A stretch of 64,000 nt of DNA from Agrilactobacillus composti DSM 18527 = JCM 14202 (lineage in GTDB: Bacteria > Bacillota > Bacilli > Lactobacillales > Lactobacillaceae), in contig NZ_AZGA01000088.1 of NCBI RefSeq assembly GCF_001436375.1, forward strand, positions 298,714-362,713, read 5' to 3'. Position 1 is the stretch's first letter. Each line of letters begins with the position of its first letter. The notes below the pieces were generated by a model. It worked only from the letters and a program-made list of their open reading frames with translations. It had not been told where the DNA came from and made no database searches. This document shows, piece after piece, positions 8,140 through 16,775 of the stretch. The position numbers and the translations under genes were made by a program.

Positions 8140-9037
8140 GGTGCTGTACTTCCTGCCCCGGTTTGGCAAAACCAGCGGCAATCCCGGCGATCATCAGGTT
8201 GTTAAACGTCTTTAAATCTAATAAGTGCTTGGGCATGGTCACGGGATAAACGGAAGCATCATCAAAGACCATTTCCCCCACATTGAGTAAGGGTTGGTTT
8301 TGATGCAAAAAGACTTGTTCTGAGGTAAATAATTCAGGCTGGGTCACATAAAGGGCCGTGGTCATATCCCAATTGCAAAAACCATTAAAATGAAAAACAC
8401 GTTGATTCCATTGGATCCAGTGGCTTAAAGTTTGGGCTATGAACTGCTGCGCTTCAGGGGTTAGTAATGGTTGTAGGGTCGCTAACAGTTGCTCTTTTTG
8501 TTTGGCCGAAAAGAAAGCTTCGGCGGTCATATGGCCATTCATAATAGCTAAAGGTGCTTGCGCCAAAATAGTGGCCTTGGCAGCCTGAGGATCACTAGCA
8601 AAATTTAATTCATCAACTGCATGGTGGTTCACCTTTAACGGTTCAATGGTCCCCCCCATCAAGATCACTTGGGCTACTTTTTTGAAAAAATCCGGATCCA
8701 AAGCTTGAGCTGCGGCCAAATTAGACAAGGCCCCGGTGCCAATCACCGTTACTTCTCCAGGATATGTATTGACTTGTTGGACTAAAAATTCAGCCGCAGG
8801 ACTGGCCACATTTTTCGATTCAGCACCTAAATACGTTGGAAAATTCAAACCTAGTTTTGCCTTTAGTCGGTCCGTGGCGCGTTTGACCTCAGCTAAAGTC
8901 CCATTGCCATGGGTTAACGTCACCCCCAACAAGTTGAGTTCAGACTGGCCCAGTAAATATAACAAGGTCAAGCCATCATCCACGTCTCGATTGGGTAGGC
9001 CAAAGGTATTATCACAATCATAAATCACTTTTTTCAT
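8126..9037 (-). CDS. nucleoside hydrolase (IunH-like) with extended calcium-binding motif
   Basis: A 303-residue member of the inosine-uridine nucleoside hydrolase fold, which cleaves the N-glycosidic bond of a nucleoside to base plus ribose. The usual N-terminal DTDPGxDD calcium site reads DCDNTFGLPNRDVDDG here, with extra residues between the D-x-D-N and DD parts. I recall such a subfamily in Firmicutes. VTLTHGN, TGALSNLAA and ILMGG are the other family blocks. It overlaps the glycosyltransferase gene by four bases (ATGA). In this operon it might act on a modified nucleoside rather than in general salvage. Confidence 0.82.
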   Translation of the reverse strand: MKKVIYDCDNTFGLPNRDVDDGLTLLYLLGQSELNLLGVTLTHGNGTLAEVKRATDRLKAKLGLNFPTYLGAESKNVASPAAEFLVQQVNTYPGEVTVIGTGALSNLAAAQALDPDFFKKVAQVILMGGTIEPLKVNHHAVDELNFASDPQAAKATILAQAPLAIMNGHMTAEAFFSAKQKEQLLATLQPLLTPEAQQFIAQTLSHWIQWNQRVFHFNGFCNWDMTTALYVTQPELFTSEQVFLHQNQPLLNVGEMVFDDASVYPVTMPKHLLDLKTFNNLMIAGIAAGFAKPGQEVQHHGKN

Positions 9038-9702
9038 CCTAATTTACCTCGATTCTTGATTAACCAGGCCCCTAAATTTCGATTTTGCTGCATCGTTGCT
9101 GGTGTGAGTGCCACCAGATCTTTAGGGTAATCCACATCTTGAAGTGGTTTTAACAAAGCAATGTGAACCTGCTGCAACAGTTTCATGGTAGTTTCGTAAA
9201 CCGTGTCCTGTCCCCAGGCAATGGGGCTGGTAAACATCGGCGCCAAATCAATGCCAGCCCGGCAACCAATTAAATAATAACCCCCATCTGGCGACGGCCC
9301 AATCACCACGTCTTGTAATTTGGAAAATGCTGTGGTGATTAAAGCCGGCTCTAACCCAGGAATATCACTGCCAGTCAAAACGACTGCTTCATAGCCTAAC
9401 GCAAATACAGATGCAAAGACATTTTGCATGCGTTGGCCCATATCAGCGCCAACTTGCGGCATGGCTTTAAAGGTACGTGGCAACGTGGTCAGGAATATAC
9501 TGGGATCTTGCTCATCAGAATAAGCCACGAAGACATCAATATGCTGTTGTACGGGAAAATTTCGAAACTTCGCGAAAAAATCCTGCAACATATCCCCCTG
9601 GACCTGACTAGCTTCAATGCCAGAAAGTCGGGCTTGCAGTCGGGTTTTCACTTTGTTGGGGGTTGGAATCCGAGTGAATAAAATATAAGCCTGTTTAGTC
9701 AT
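9034..9702 (-). CDS. DUF2064 / TIGR04282-type glycosyltransferase
   Basis: About 222 residues. ATG 9702 is preceded by AGGTG eight bases upstream and is preferred to the TTG two codons earlier. The protein has the nucleotidyl/glycosyl-transferase-like fold of DUF2064: ILFTRIPTPNKVKTRL at the N-terminus, VVLTGSDIPGL as the DxD-like block, IGPSPDGGYYLIG, and WGQDTV near the C-terminus. Family members are annotated in arsenosugar gene clusters. No arsM or radical-SAM arsS gene is visible, so the acceptor here is unknown. It overlaps its neighbours by eight and four bases. Confidence 0.85.
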   Translation of the reverse strand: MTKQAYILFTRIPTPNKVKTRLQARLSGIEASQVQGDMLQDFFAKFRNFPVQQHIDVFVAYSDEQDPSIFLTTLPRTFKAMPQVGADMGQRMQNVFASVFALGYEAVVLTGSDIPGLEPALITTAFSKLQDVVIGPSPDGGYYLIGCRAGIDLAPMFTSPIAWGQDTVYETTMKLLQQVHIALLKPLQDVDYPKDLVALTPATMQQNRNLGAWLIKNRGKLG

Positions 9703-10702
9703 GGGCAAACACCTGCTCTTGTAAGGCCTGGGCCAAAAAGGCCGGGTCCAGGTAACTTTTAACTTTTTGAAAAATCACTTCGTTTTTCAAGGCCTTGGTA
9801 TCACTTAAATAGCTATCATAAGCCATGGTTGACCAGGAAAGGGCCCGGAGCATCAAATAAGGATGATAAATCGCTAAAGCCGTCAAAAAATCCGTCGGAT
9901 CAAAGCCAGTCACTGCCAAATACTGATCCATAAAGCCTTGCTTTTGGGCGAAGGTTAAACGGACATCACTGCGCCACAGCGTAGTGGTACTGGCCAGAAA
10001 TTGCGAAATATCTTGCACTGGATGGCTGATGACGGGTTTCTCCCAATCAATTAACCAACCCTGCTGGCCAATGATGAAGTTATGGGAGTTTACTTCGGTA
10101 TTGTTCACTGCCCAAAGATCTAAGTCTGTGAAAAAGCGCTGTTGGGCAACATGCTGGCGACAATTGTCTAACGCGTCCGCCAGTAATTGTTGCACGGGTT
10201 GGGCGATGACTTTACTGGCAAAGACTGGCGTCAATAAGGTGGTGCATTCCCGGACCCGAGCCGCTAGAATATCTTGTTTTTCGGCCAAAAATTGCTGTTG
10301 GGCCTGCCTGTCAATTTTTAAACGATGAATACGTCCAAAAATTCTCGCTGCCACCGTTAAATCCTGATGGTAATCCAGTGGGCGACCAGGTAAAAACGCT
10401 TCAATCAATAAACCTTGGTCAAAGAAATCCTGACTATCATCCACATAATAGACCTTAGGGGTTACGTGGGAACGTTGCAACCATTGTAAAGCCTGGTATT
10501 CATAGCGAATTTGATTATCAATCGGCAGCTGGGAGCCATAGTTAAACCGCAAGACAAATTGTTGGGGATTTTGCCCATCGGTCAACAAGAAATTCTGATT
10601 ATATTCTCCCTGGGCTAAAAAAGTAACTTTCACAGTCGGTTGTAATCCCAGTAATTTAGGGATTTCTTTGACCTTTAAATAAGTTAAAATTTTTTCGATC
10701 AT
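9695..10702 (-). CDS. APH/choline-kinase-fold phosphotransferase
   Basis: A 335-residue kinase-fold protein of the aminoglycoside/choline phosphotransferase group. FVLRFNYGS is the ATP-binding strand with its basic residue. LIDWEKP holds the metal-binding Asp of the DFG-equivalent. In the catalytic loop, where HxDxxxxN is usual, the sequence reads NTEVNSHN, so a glutamate stands at the aspartate position. Either this branch uses Glu or its loop is rearranged. It lies between two glycosyltransferases, which suggests that a sugar, polyol or similar alcohol is phosphorylated. AGGAGG precedes the ATG. Confidence 0.78.
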   Translation of the reverse strand: MIEKILTYLKVKEIPKLLGLQPTVKVTFLAQGEYNQNFLLTDGQNPQQFVLRFNYGSQLPIDNQIRYEYQALQWLQRSHVTPKVYYVDDSQDFFDQGLLIEAFLPGRPLDYHQDLTVAARIFGRIHRLKIDRQAQQQFLAEKQDILAARVRECTTLLTPVFASKVIAQPVQQLLADALDNCRQHVAQQRFFTDLDLWAVNNTEVNSHNFIIGQQGWLIDWEKPVISHPVQDISQFLASTTTLWRSDVRLTFAQKQGFMDQYLAVTGFDPTDFLTALAIYHPYLMLRALSWSTMAYDSYLSDTKALKNEVIFQKVKSYLDPAFLAQALQEQVFAHD

Positions 10703-10704
10703 GG

Positions 10705-11397
10705 CTAATTGTGCCTCCTGTTGTAACGTTTGGCTAAGTCCTTGGGGGATGTCCCCAATATAAATAATAATTGCAGCCGATGCATGGCCAAGTGCGTCCG
10801 CCAGGGATGGGCAGCAAAGCGACGATTAGAGGTGTAAATGGGAGCGCTGATCAACTTAAACTTACCCAGCCGATGAAGTTGCCGGCTTAGTAGCCAATCT
10901 TCCATCAACGGTTCGGCTAAAAAGCCCCCGGCCCGTTGGTAATTTTGCCGAGTGGTAAATAGCCCTTGATCGCCGAAAATTAAACCTAAATATTTTGCCC
11001 GCCAATTGGAAGTGATTGCTAAATAACGGTAGAAAAACCCTTTTTCAGTGAAGCGCAAGGTTAAACAACCTGCACTTACCCGAGGCTGACTTAAAACGGC
11101 CATTATATCCGCAAAAATAGCTTGTTGGCCATTCAACTGGCTATCGCCGTGTAAAAACCATAAAATATCACCTTGGCTTTTGGTCACCCCATAAGCCAAT
11201 TGCGCCCCACGATTAGCTTGACTCAAGGTATACACCTTGGCATACTTTTGGGCGATAGCCACGGTCTTATCTTGGCTACCCCCGTCCACCACAATAATTT
11301 CACTGGCATAGCCCACAGCTAATCGGGTCACTGTTTTTAATAAATTACCAATGCCTGCTGCTTCGTTTAAAGTAGGAATAATCACGGAAAATTTCAA
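10705..11397 (-). CDS. TIGR04283-type family 2 glycosyltransferase
   Basis: About 230 residues with the GT-A fold. FSVIIPTLNEAAGI starts the nucleotide-sugar domain, EIIVVDGGSQDKT is the diphosphate-binding part and LWFLHGDSQL contains the acidic metal site. GDQGLFTTR and MEDWLLSRQL are typical of the TIGR04283 subfamily, named for arsenosugar clusters. It starts at TTG overlapping the stop of the ABC ATPase gene (TTGA), with AGGTGG upstream. Together with the DUF2064 protein, the phosphotransferase and the nucleoside hydrolase it forms a sugar-handling block. Confidence 0.85.
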   Translation of the reverse strand: MKFSVIIPTLNEAAGIGNLLKTVTRLAVGYASEIIVVDGGSQDKTVAIAQKYAKVYTLSQANRGAQLAYGVTKSQGDILWFLHGDSQLNGQQAIFADIMAVLSQPRVSAGCLTLRFTEKGFFYRYLAITSNWRAKYLGLIFGDQGLFTTRQNYQRAGGFLAEPLMEDWLLSRQLHRLGKFKLISAPIYTSNRRFAAHPWRTHLAMHRLQLLFILGTSPKDLAKRYNRRHN

Positions 11398-12389
11398 TTC
11401 GCCACCACCTGTAAGTTGGCGCCAAACTGTAAATACACCACTTCACCCGGATGTAACTCCCCTTGAATATTGGTAAGGACCAGGGTCTGTTGCCCAACGC
11501 GCAAATGCGCCAAGACCCCACTGGGTTGCCACTGTAAGGACACTATCTCCGCTTGAATACCCGAATGGCTCAGAGAAGCTGCCACTTCATAGGGAATCAC
11601 CAATTGGACTGGCCCAGTGAGTTGGTTGGGATTGACAACGGTAATTTCTTGAGATTCGAATTGAAACTGTTGGCCTTGTATAATACCAGCCAAAAAATTC
11701 ATCCCCCCAATAAACGCCGCTACCTGGCGGGTTTGCGGTTGTTCATAAATTGTCTGGGGCGTACCAATTTGTTGAATTTCACCGTCAATTAAAACGGCTA
11801 ATCGGTCAGACAACTCAAAGGCTTCATCCCGGTCATGGGTGACCAAAATAACCCCAAAATGATATTGTTGCTGTAATTCCAATAATAATTGATGCATCTT
11901 TTGGCGGAGACTGCTGTCTAGGCTGGCGAAAGGTTCATCTAGAAGCAATAATTTAGGTTTCAAAACAATTGCCCGGGCTAAGGCCACCCGCTGTTGCTGT
12001 CCCCCGGATAATTGGTCCGGAAAGTGATCGGCTAACCCTTGCAGTTTTAAGATGGTGATCATTGCTTGAACTTGTTGGGCAATTTGGGTGGTGTTGACGT
12101 GGCGCACTTTAAGTCCAAAAGCAATGTTTTCAAAAACCGTCATATGGGGGAAAAGCCAAAAGTCCTGCAACACTAAGATGGTCCGTTCTTGGGAAAAATC
12201 ACCGCGAAAATCTAATGCGCCGGATTGTAGGGGCTGCATCCCCGCAATGAGCTTTAAAATCGTAGTTTTACCAACACCAGAAGGCCCAAATAGCGTGAGA
12301 ATTTCCCCGGCCGCTACCTGAAGGTTGATGTGTTTTAAAATTTGTTTGCGGCCATAATGTAACGACACATCGCTAATTTCTAAGCCCAT
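11394..12389 (-). CDS. ABC transporter ATP-binding protein, YnjD/PotA-like
   Basis: About 331 residues; ATG 12389 has GGAGG eight bases upstream. Walker A is GPSGVGKTT, the signature LSGGQQQRVALARAI, and Walker B LLLLDEPFASLD followed by the switch histidine in VTHDRDE. The C-terminal third is a TOBE-like regulatory domain. It energises import through the two adjacent permeases with the lipoprotein YnjB homologue as receptor. The combination corresponds to E. coli ynjBCD, with two permease genes instead of the fused YnjC. The substrate is unknown. Confidence 0.9.
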   Translation of the reverse strand: MGLEISDVSLHYGRKQILKHINLQVAAGEILTLFGPSGVGKTTILKLIAGMQPLQSGALDFRGDFSQERTILVLQDFWLFPHMTVFENIAFGLKVRHVNTTQIAQQVQAMITILKLQGLADHFPDQLSGGQQQRVALARAIVLKPKLLLLDEPFASLDSSLRQKMHQLLLELQQQYHFGVILVTHDRDEAFELSDRLAVLIDGEIQQIGTPQTIYEQPQTRQVAAFIGGMNFLAGIIQGQQFQFESQEITVVNPNQLTGPVQLVIPYEVAASLSHSGIQAEIVSLQWQPSGVLAHLRVGQQTLVLTNIQGELHPGEVVYLQFGANLQVVAN

Positions 12390-13152
12390 GATGCCATCCT
12401 CCAATCAATTGTTTTAAAAGCAATACCCCAATCATCGTCACCAATAAAAATACCACGCTGTAAGCTGAAGCCAAACCAAAGCGGCCATTGTTGGCGTAAG
12501 GTAATAGGATCAACGGTAACGTCATTATTTTGCCGCCACCGATGAAAAAAGTTGGTAAATACTGGCTCAAAGAAACAATAAAGGTTAACCCCGCTGCCGT
12601 GGCGATTCCTGGGGCCATGAGTGGCCAAGTAATCGTTCTCAAAATTTGCCAGGGCTTAGCCCCTAAACTCTTGGCCGTTAGTGCGTAGCCCTGACCCATT
12701 TTCCGATAACTTTCCAAAATAATTTGCATGGCATAGGGCAATGTGAAATAAGTGTGGCTCAAAATAATCCCGGTAAATGTCCCGGTTAAATGCCATTGAA
12801 TGAATAGCATCTGAGTTGAGGTCACAATGGCAATGGCCGGTAAGATAAAGGGCAAGTAAATCATGAAGGTCAATAGCCGTTGGGACATGAAGTGCTGCGT
12901 GGCTAAGACCTTTGCTGCGGGCATGGCAATGAGTAAAGTCACCACGGTGGTGGCCAACGCAATGACAAAGCTATTGAGAACTGCGGGCCAAAAATTGGGT
13001 TCTTGTAACATTTGCCCCAGAACTTTGCCGCCAAATTGTTGGGGGACGAGTGCTGGATAAAGCCACTGGGTCGCCACCGTCCACAATAGTAAAACTACCA
13101 GGGGCAAAGCCACTAAAAAACAAGCCAATAGTAAAGTACTAGTCCTTTTCAC
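12373..13152 (-). CDS. ABC transporter permease (second subunit)
   Basis: About 259 residues with six or so membrane helices. The GTG at 13152 is chosen because AGGAGGGAGG lies seven bases upstream; the start overlaps the first permease gene by 14 bases. The cytoplasmic coupling loop is visible as AKSLGAKPWQILRTITWPLM (E-A-A-like loop), followed by PGIATAAG. It forms the membrane pore with the product of the preceding gene. The last bases overlap the ATPase gene. Confidence 0.88.
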   Translation of the reverse strand: MKRTSTLLLACFLVALPLVVLLLWTVATQWLYPALVPQQFGGKVLGQMLQEPNFWPAVLNSFVIALATTVVTLLIAMPAAKVLATQHFMSQRLLTFMIYLPFILPAIAIVTSTQMLFIQWHLTGTFTGIILSHTYFTLPYAMQIILESYRKMGQGYALTAKSLGAKPWQILRTITWPLMAPGIATAAGLTFIVSLSQYLPTFFIGGGKIMTLPLILLPYANNGRFGLASAYSVVFLLVTMIGVLLLKQLIGGWHHGLRN

Positions 13153-14011
13153 GGTGCCGCCTCCCTCCTGGCAAGCGGGCACTGATGCCTAAGACCAATA
13201 AAGTCATTGCCAAACAGATCAAGGACATGATGAAGTTTAAGGCAAAGGCTGTGGGTCGGACGGTCAGGTCGGCTTGGGTCAATAGATTATAAGCGGTCAC
13301 CGCGATGGTTTCGTTGGCGGGACTGCCCAAAATGAGGGGGACTTCAAAAGAGGTAAAGGTGAAACAAAATAAAATGATAAATAACGTGGCTAGAATCGGT
13401 TGGAGCATGGGTAAAATGACCCGGCCAAAAATTTGCCGCGGGGTTGCCCCTAAATTGGCCGCCACTTGGACATAGCCTAATTGTAATTGCTTCAAAATGG
13501 CTAAGGTGCTCACCGCCACATAAGGGATCTCTTTATATAAAAATACACAGATGATGCCAATACCGCCCTTATCATGAATCAACAACGGAAATTGGTCAAT
13601 CTGTTGAAGCAACCCCACTTGATATAGTAGCCGGGAAATCAATCCAGATTGGCTTAGTACCTGCAACATCATCAACGCCACAATGATATGAGGTAAGGCA
13701 ATGGGAATTTTGAAGAAATTCGCCAACAAAGGATGATTGGCGCTGGTTTTCAATAAAATAAACGCCATGCCTAATCCCAGTAACAACGCTAAAATAGTGG
13801 CGACCAGGGCTAAATAAAGACTATAGCCAATAGTCCGCTGAAAGGCCGCATCCCCTAAGACCGTTTTGAAATAAGCCAACGTATAGTGACGTAGGCCGAT
13901 AACCGGATAATAGCCTAAACTGACCTGAATAGTCTTAAACAGCGCTGCTAAAATAACAGCGCTGTTTAAGAGAATAAATGGTCCTAAAAAAAGCAAAGAT
14001 TTTTTAGTCAT
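13139..14011 (-). CDS. ABC transporter permease (first subunit)
   Basis: A 290-residue inner-membrane protein. The coupling loop AANLGATPRQIFGRVILPML is a clear ABC-importer EAA motif, and IALPHIIVALMML belongs to the conserved permease core. It overlaps the binding-protein gene by eight bases at its start and the second permease gene by 14 bases at its end, which indicates tight coupling of the importer. In E. coli YnjC the equivalent two halves are fused into one protein. Confidence 0.88.
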   Translation of the reverse strand: MTKKSLLFLGPFILLNSAVILAALFKTIQVSLGYYPVIGLRHYTLAYFKTVLGDAAFQRTIGYSLYLALVATILALLLGLGMAFILLKTSANHPLLANFFKIPIALPHIIVALMMLQVLSQSGLISRLLYQVGLLQQIDQFPLLIHDKGGIGIICVFLYKEIPYVAVSTLAILKQLQLGYVQVAANLGATPRQIFGRVILPMLQPILATLFIILFCFTFTSFEVPLILGSPANETIAVTAYNLLTQADLTVRPTAFALNFIMSLICLAMTLLVLGISARLPGGRRHREKD

Positions 14012-15251
14012 TTAAAACGTATTCTTTCCATAAAGATTCGATAATCGGAATCTTCTTAGCCTGGACTTCGGGAATTTGTTTCTGTTGCAATTCGGCTAAA
14101 GAAGGCACCCCTTGATTGTTATAGATATCCGTCAATTGTTGCTTGGCTTTAGGGGATAGTTTTTGCGCATCAAATGGGGGAATGCTGTAACCATACTTCG
14201 CTTCTGCCTTTTTCAATTGGGCACTTTCACTGGTCATTTCATTGATCAAGACCAGCGCCGCATCCTTGGCATTGGAAGATTTGGCCATGGCCAAGTAGTT
14301 TTGATTGGCAATCGTGCCCTTGTCAAATAAGAAGGACTCAGTGTTGTCGTTGAATTCCTTATCATGGCGCTTTTCAGCCACATGCATTGGGGAATAACTG
14401 TAAGTCATGTTGATTTGCCCGGCAGCAAACATCTGATCTAATTCCGCCGTAGTCTTAGGGTAAGTTTTCCCCTGTTGCCATAGGTAGGGTTTCAACGCAT
14501 TCAAATAATCCAAGCCCGGTTTGATGGCTTTATACAAACCCGCTTTGGTGGCGGGGGCTTGGTTGACTTTGTCATAGCCCACCACGTCACAAATGATATT
14601 ACGGACAAAGGCACTGCCGGTAAATTCTGGTGGCGCCGTATAAGTAATCTTGCCCGGATTAGCCTTAGCATAAGCTAGCAATTTGGCACTACTGGTGGGA
14701 AAACCCTCGGGAAATTTAGTCTTATCCCCGCCAAAGACCAGTTGGGCATTGCCATAAGGCACTTCATAACCATTGATCTTGACCCCAAAGTCATATTTAG
14801 AACTGTGGCCGTTAACGGCCATCAATTGATTGAAACTGGGAACTTTATTGGCAATCGGGCCATATAACAAGTTGGCTTGCTTAGCCGTATAAAAGTTTTC
14901 CCCGTTGATCCAAACCACATCGATATCGCCTTTATTATTCCCGGCTTCTTTTTCAGTGGTCAATTTGTTTAAAATATCATCAATATCCATGGGTACCCGC
15001 TTGACCGTGATATCATACTTTTTCTTCATGGCCGGGGTCACTACTTGATCCACCCATAGATTGGCTTTCTCGTCCCCGCCAAACCCATAAAAGGTCACGG
15101 TCTTGCCCTTGCTGGATTTAATCGCCGCCGACAAGGTGGTCACTTTCCCAGACCCGGCATCACTTTTAGAACTTTGATTAGCTTTACAGGCCGGTAATAA
15201 AAGCAGTAGCACCATTAAAGCTGCTAGGCGCCAATACCATTTCTTCTTCAT
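14004..15251 (-). CDS. ABC substrate-binding lipoprotein, YnjB family
   Basis: A 415-residue exported receptor. The signal peptide ends in the lipobox LLPAC (Cys22), so it is anchored to the outer face of the membrane. TVTFYGFGGDEKANLWVDQ, VKRVPMDIDDILNKL and DIDVVWINGENFYTAK closely resemble E. coli YnjB as I remember it. YnjB-type receptors belong to the iron/thiamine/polyamine-like extracellular binding proteins, but their ligand is not established. RBS AGGGAGAG. It sits directly after the Fe-S protein gene. Confidence 0.88.
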   Translation of the reverse strand: MKKKWYWRLAALMVLLLLLPACKANQSSKSDAGSGKVTTLSAAIKSSKGKTVTFYGFGGDEKANLWVDQVVTPAMKKKYDITVKRVPMDIDDILNKLTTEKEAGNNKGDIDVVWINGENFYTAKQANLLYGPIANKVPSFNQLMAVNGHSSKYDFGVKINGYEVPYGNAQLVFGGDKTKFPEGFPTSSAKLLAYAKANPGKITYTAPPEFTGSAFVRNIICDVVGYDKVNQAPATKAGLYKAIKPGLDYLNALKPYLWQQGKTYPKTTAELDQMFAAGQINMTYSYSPMHVAEKRHDKEFNDNTESFLFDKGTIANQNYLAMAKSSNAKDAALVLINEMTSESAQLKKAEAKYGYSIPPFDAQKLSPKAKQQLTDIYNNQGVPSLAELQQKQIPEVQAKKIPIIESLWKEYVLND

Positions 15252-15263
15252 TTTATTCTCTCC

Positions 15264-16019
15264 CTATGCTTTGGCCACAATTTGCTTGGCGCGATAACGA
15301 TTCGCCCAAGCAACCAGGGGATGATGTAACGCTGTATCTGGGCAAGTATCCCCCAGTTGGACCACATCCCCAAAAATCAAGTCCAGTAAATGCCAAGATC
15401 GCCCGCCACCTAAAATCATGGCTGCCGTACAACTGGCACAATACGTCACGATATAATCCGTTTTAAAATCATGGACCCGTTTGGTAGCCGCTGTTTTCGC
15501 CAAAGGCGGATTAGAAACCCCACACATCCCACCCATGCCGCAACATAAGGTATTTTTCCCAGAAAGTCGTGTTTCTTTGGTGGCATAACCAAGAATGTGG
15601 ATCAAATAGCGCACCGCCTCATGAATGTCGGTACGATCTTTGGTGGGGCAAGAATCCTGAATGGAGAAAACCACTTGGCTGTCTTTAGCTTTGTTCAAAT
15701 AAGCCTTAGGTAAACCTAATTCAGCCATTTTCACCCAGAGGGATTCGGTTTTAAACTGATTTTGATCCGTCATGGTCTTCAAACAACCCTGGCAAGCCAC
15801 TAGGAGCTCATCGATACCAGCTTCATGGACCATATCAGTCAAACTGGCGAATTGCTTTTGAAAAGCCGCCTCTTGGCCGATCATGCGTCGAGGCTTGCCG
15901 CAACAAGCCTGAATAACGCCCAAATCCGGGTAGTAAGTCTTTAAATAAGCAATAATGTTGGCCACGTTTTTGGGGCTGGCCGAACTTAGCGAACAGCCCG
16001 CCATAAAGCCATATTTCAT
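15264..16019 (-). CDS. CCG-domain Fe-S protein (HdrB/GlpC-like)
   Basis: A 251-residue cytoplasmic protein with two cysteine-rich CCG modules: QACCGKPRR with upstream GCSLSS, and LCCGMGGMCG with YCASCTAAM. CQGCLKTM and DSCPTKD add further cysteines. In heterodisulfide reductase HdrB and relatives these modules bind unusual Fe-S clusters that work on disulfides or thiols. The next upstream gene encodes an HdrC-like ferredoxin protein, and the two overlap by four bases (ATGA). Together they look like a soluble thiol/disulfide electron-transfer pair next to rhodaneses. Confidence 0.85.
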   Translation of the reverse strand: MKYGFMAGCSLSSASPKNVANIIAYLKTYYPDLGVIQACCGKPRRMIGQEAAFQKQFASLTDMVHEAGIDELLVACQGCLKTMTDQNQFKTESLWVKMAELGLPKAYLNKAKDSQVVFSIQDSCPTKDRTDIHEAVRYLIHILGYATKETRLSGKNTLCCGMGGMCGVSNPPLAKTAATKRVHDFKTDYIVTYCASCTAAMILGGGRSWHLLDLIFGDVVQLGDTCPDTALHHPLVAWANRYRAKQIVAKA

Positions 16020-16381
16020 CGTGAATGCCTCCCACTGATACTGCTGAACAAGCGACTGGCTGATAAGCGCTGATGCAGGGTCACACTGCGCAGTTGTTTT
16101 AAAGGTAACTTCTTTTGATCACGGCAAAGATCTTGACGCATGGCCAAAAAGGCTTGCCCCAGCTCCAAGCGCAGGGGGCAAACCACGGTACAATGGCCAC
16201 ATAACTGACAGGAATAGGGCACGATGGTGGGTAATCCTGAGGTTAAGAATTTTTTGAAAAGTTCTTTGGGATTGGCGCAATACTGTTGTAAAAAGACACA
16301 ATCTTTCATGCAACGGCCGCATTGCGTACAATTATCGGCAATGAGTTGAGCCATATTGATTGTTTTTTGTGAGTAAACCAT
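16016..16381 (-). CDS. 4Fe-4S ferredoxin-domain protein (HdrC-like)
   Basis: About 121 residues from ATG 16381, preceded by GGGGG; an in-frame start further upstream overlaps the membrane protein gene. Two cluster motifs are present: CTQCGRCMKDC and CQLCGHCTVVCP, the layout of HdrC and GlpC-type electron carriers. The C-terminal 40 residues are basic and contain no more cysteines. It overlaps the CCG protein gene by four bases. E. coli has a ferredoxin-like gene (ydjY) at the equivalent place between ydjX and ydjZ. Confidence 0.87.
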   Translation of the reverse strand: MVYSQKTINMAQLIADNCTQCGRCMKDCVFLQQYCANPKELFKKFLTSGLPTIVPYSCQLCGHCTVVCPLRLELGQAFLAMRQDLCRDQKKLPLKQLRSVTLHQRLSASRLFSSISGRHSR

Positions 16382-16385
16382 GGCC

Positions 16386-16775
16386 CTACCCCCGATTCTT
16401 GCGGCCAACTAGGCCGATCAACAACAACTGCAGTAGCAAGATGACAAATATAATAGCTACAACTAAATAATAAATAGGTACCAGCTGTAACGACGCACTA
16501 TACAACCAGCTCAGCCAAATCGCCGCAATGATCAATAGTAAGTAACGCTCTTTGGTGCGTTCTCGCCAAACTAAAAAGATACTCAACAGCAACATCACGA
16601 TGGGTAAAACGACGAGATAACGCCCCAACCAGCTTTGGGCAAATTCTTCGGAGAAAAAAGACGTATTGCGCATGAAACCTAAGTGATTGGCATACAAGTC
16701 ATTGACCACATAAATGCCATAAACCAGGCCCAACTGCAATAGATGGATGATAAGATAGATTAATTTTCGCATCAT
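16386..16775 (-). CDS. four-helix membrane protein of unknown function
   Basis: I do not recognise the family. The 129-residue protein has an N-terminal helix (LIYLIIHLLQLGLVYGIYVV), an extracellular-sized loop with FMRNTSFFSEEF, and three more hydrophobic segments, then a short basic tail. The start overlaps the stop of the larger rhodanese gene (TAATG). Its place between exported rhodaneses and the Fe-S pair suggests a membrane anchor or electron or sulfur conduit, but nothing in the sequence proves this. Confidence 0.75.
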   Translation of the reverse strand: MMRKLIYLIIHLLQLGLVYGIYVVNDLYANHLGFMRNTSFFSEEFAQSWLGRYLVVLPIVMLLLSIFLVWRERTKERYLLLIIAAIWLSWLYSASLQLVPIYYLVVAIIFVILLLQLLLIGLVGRKNRG

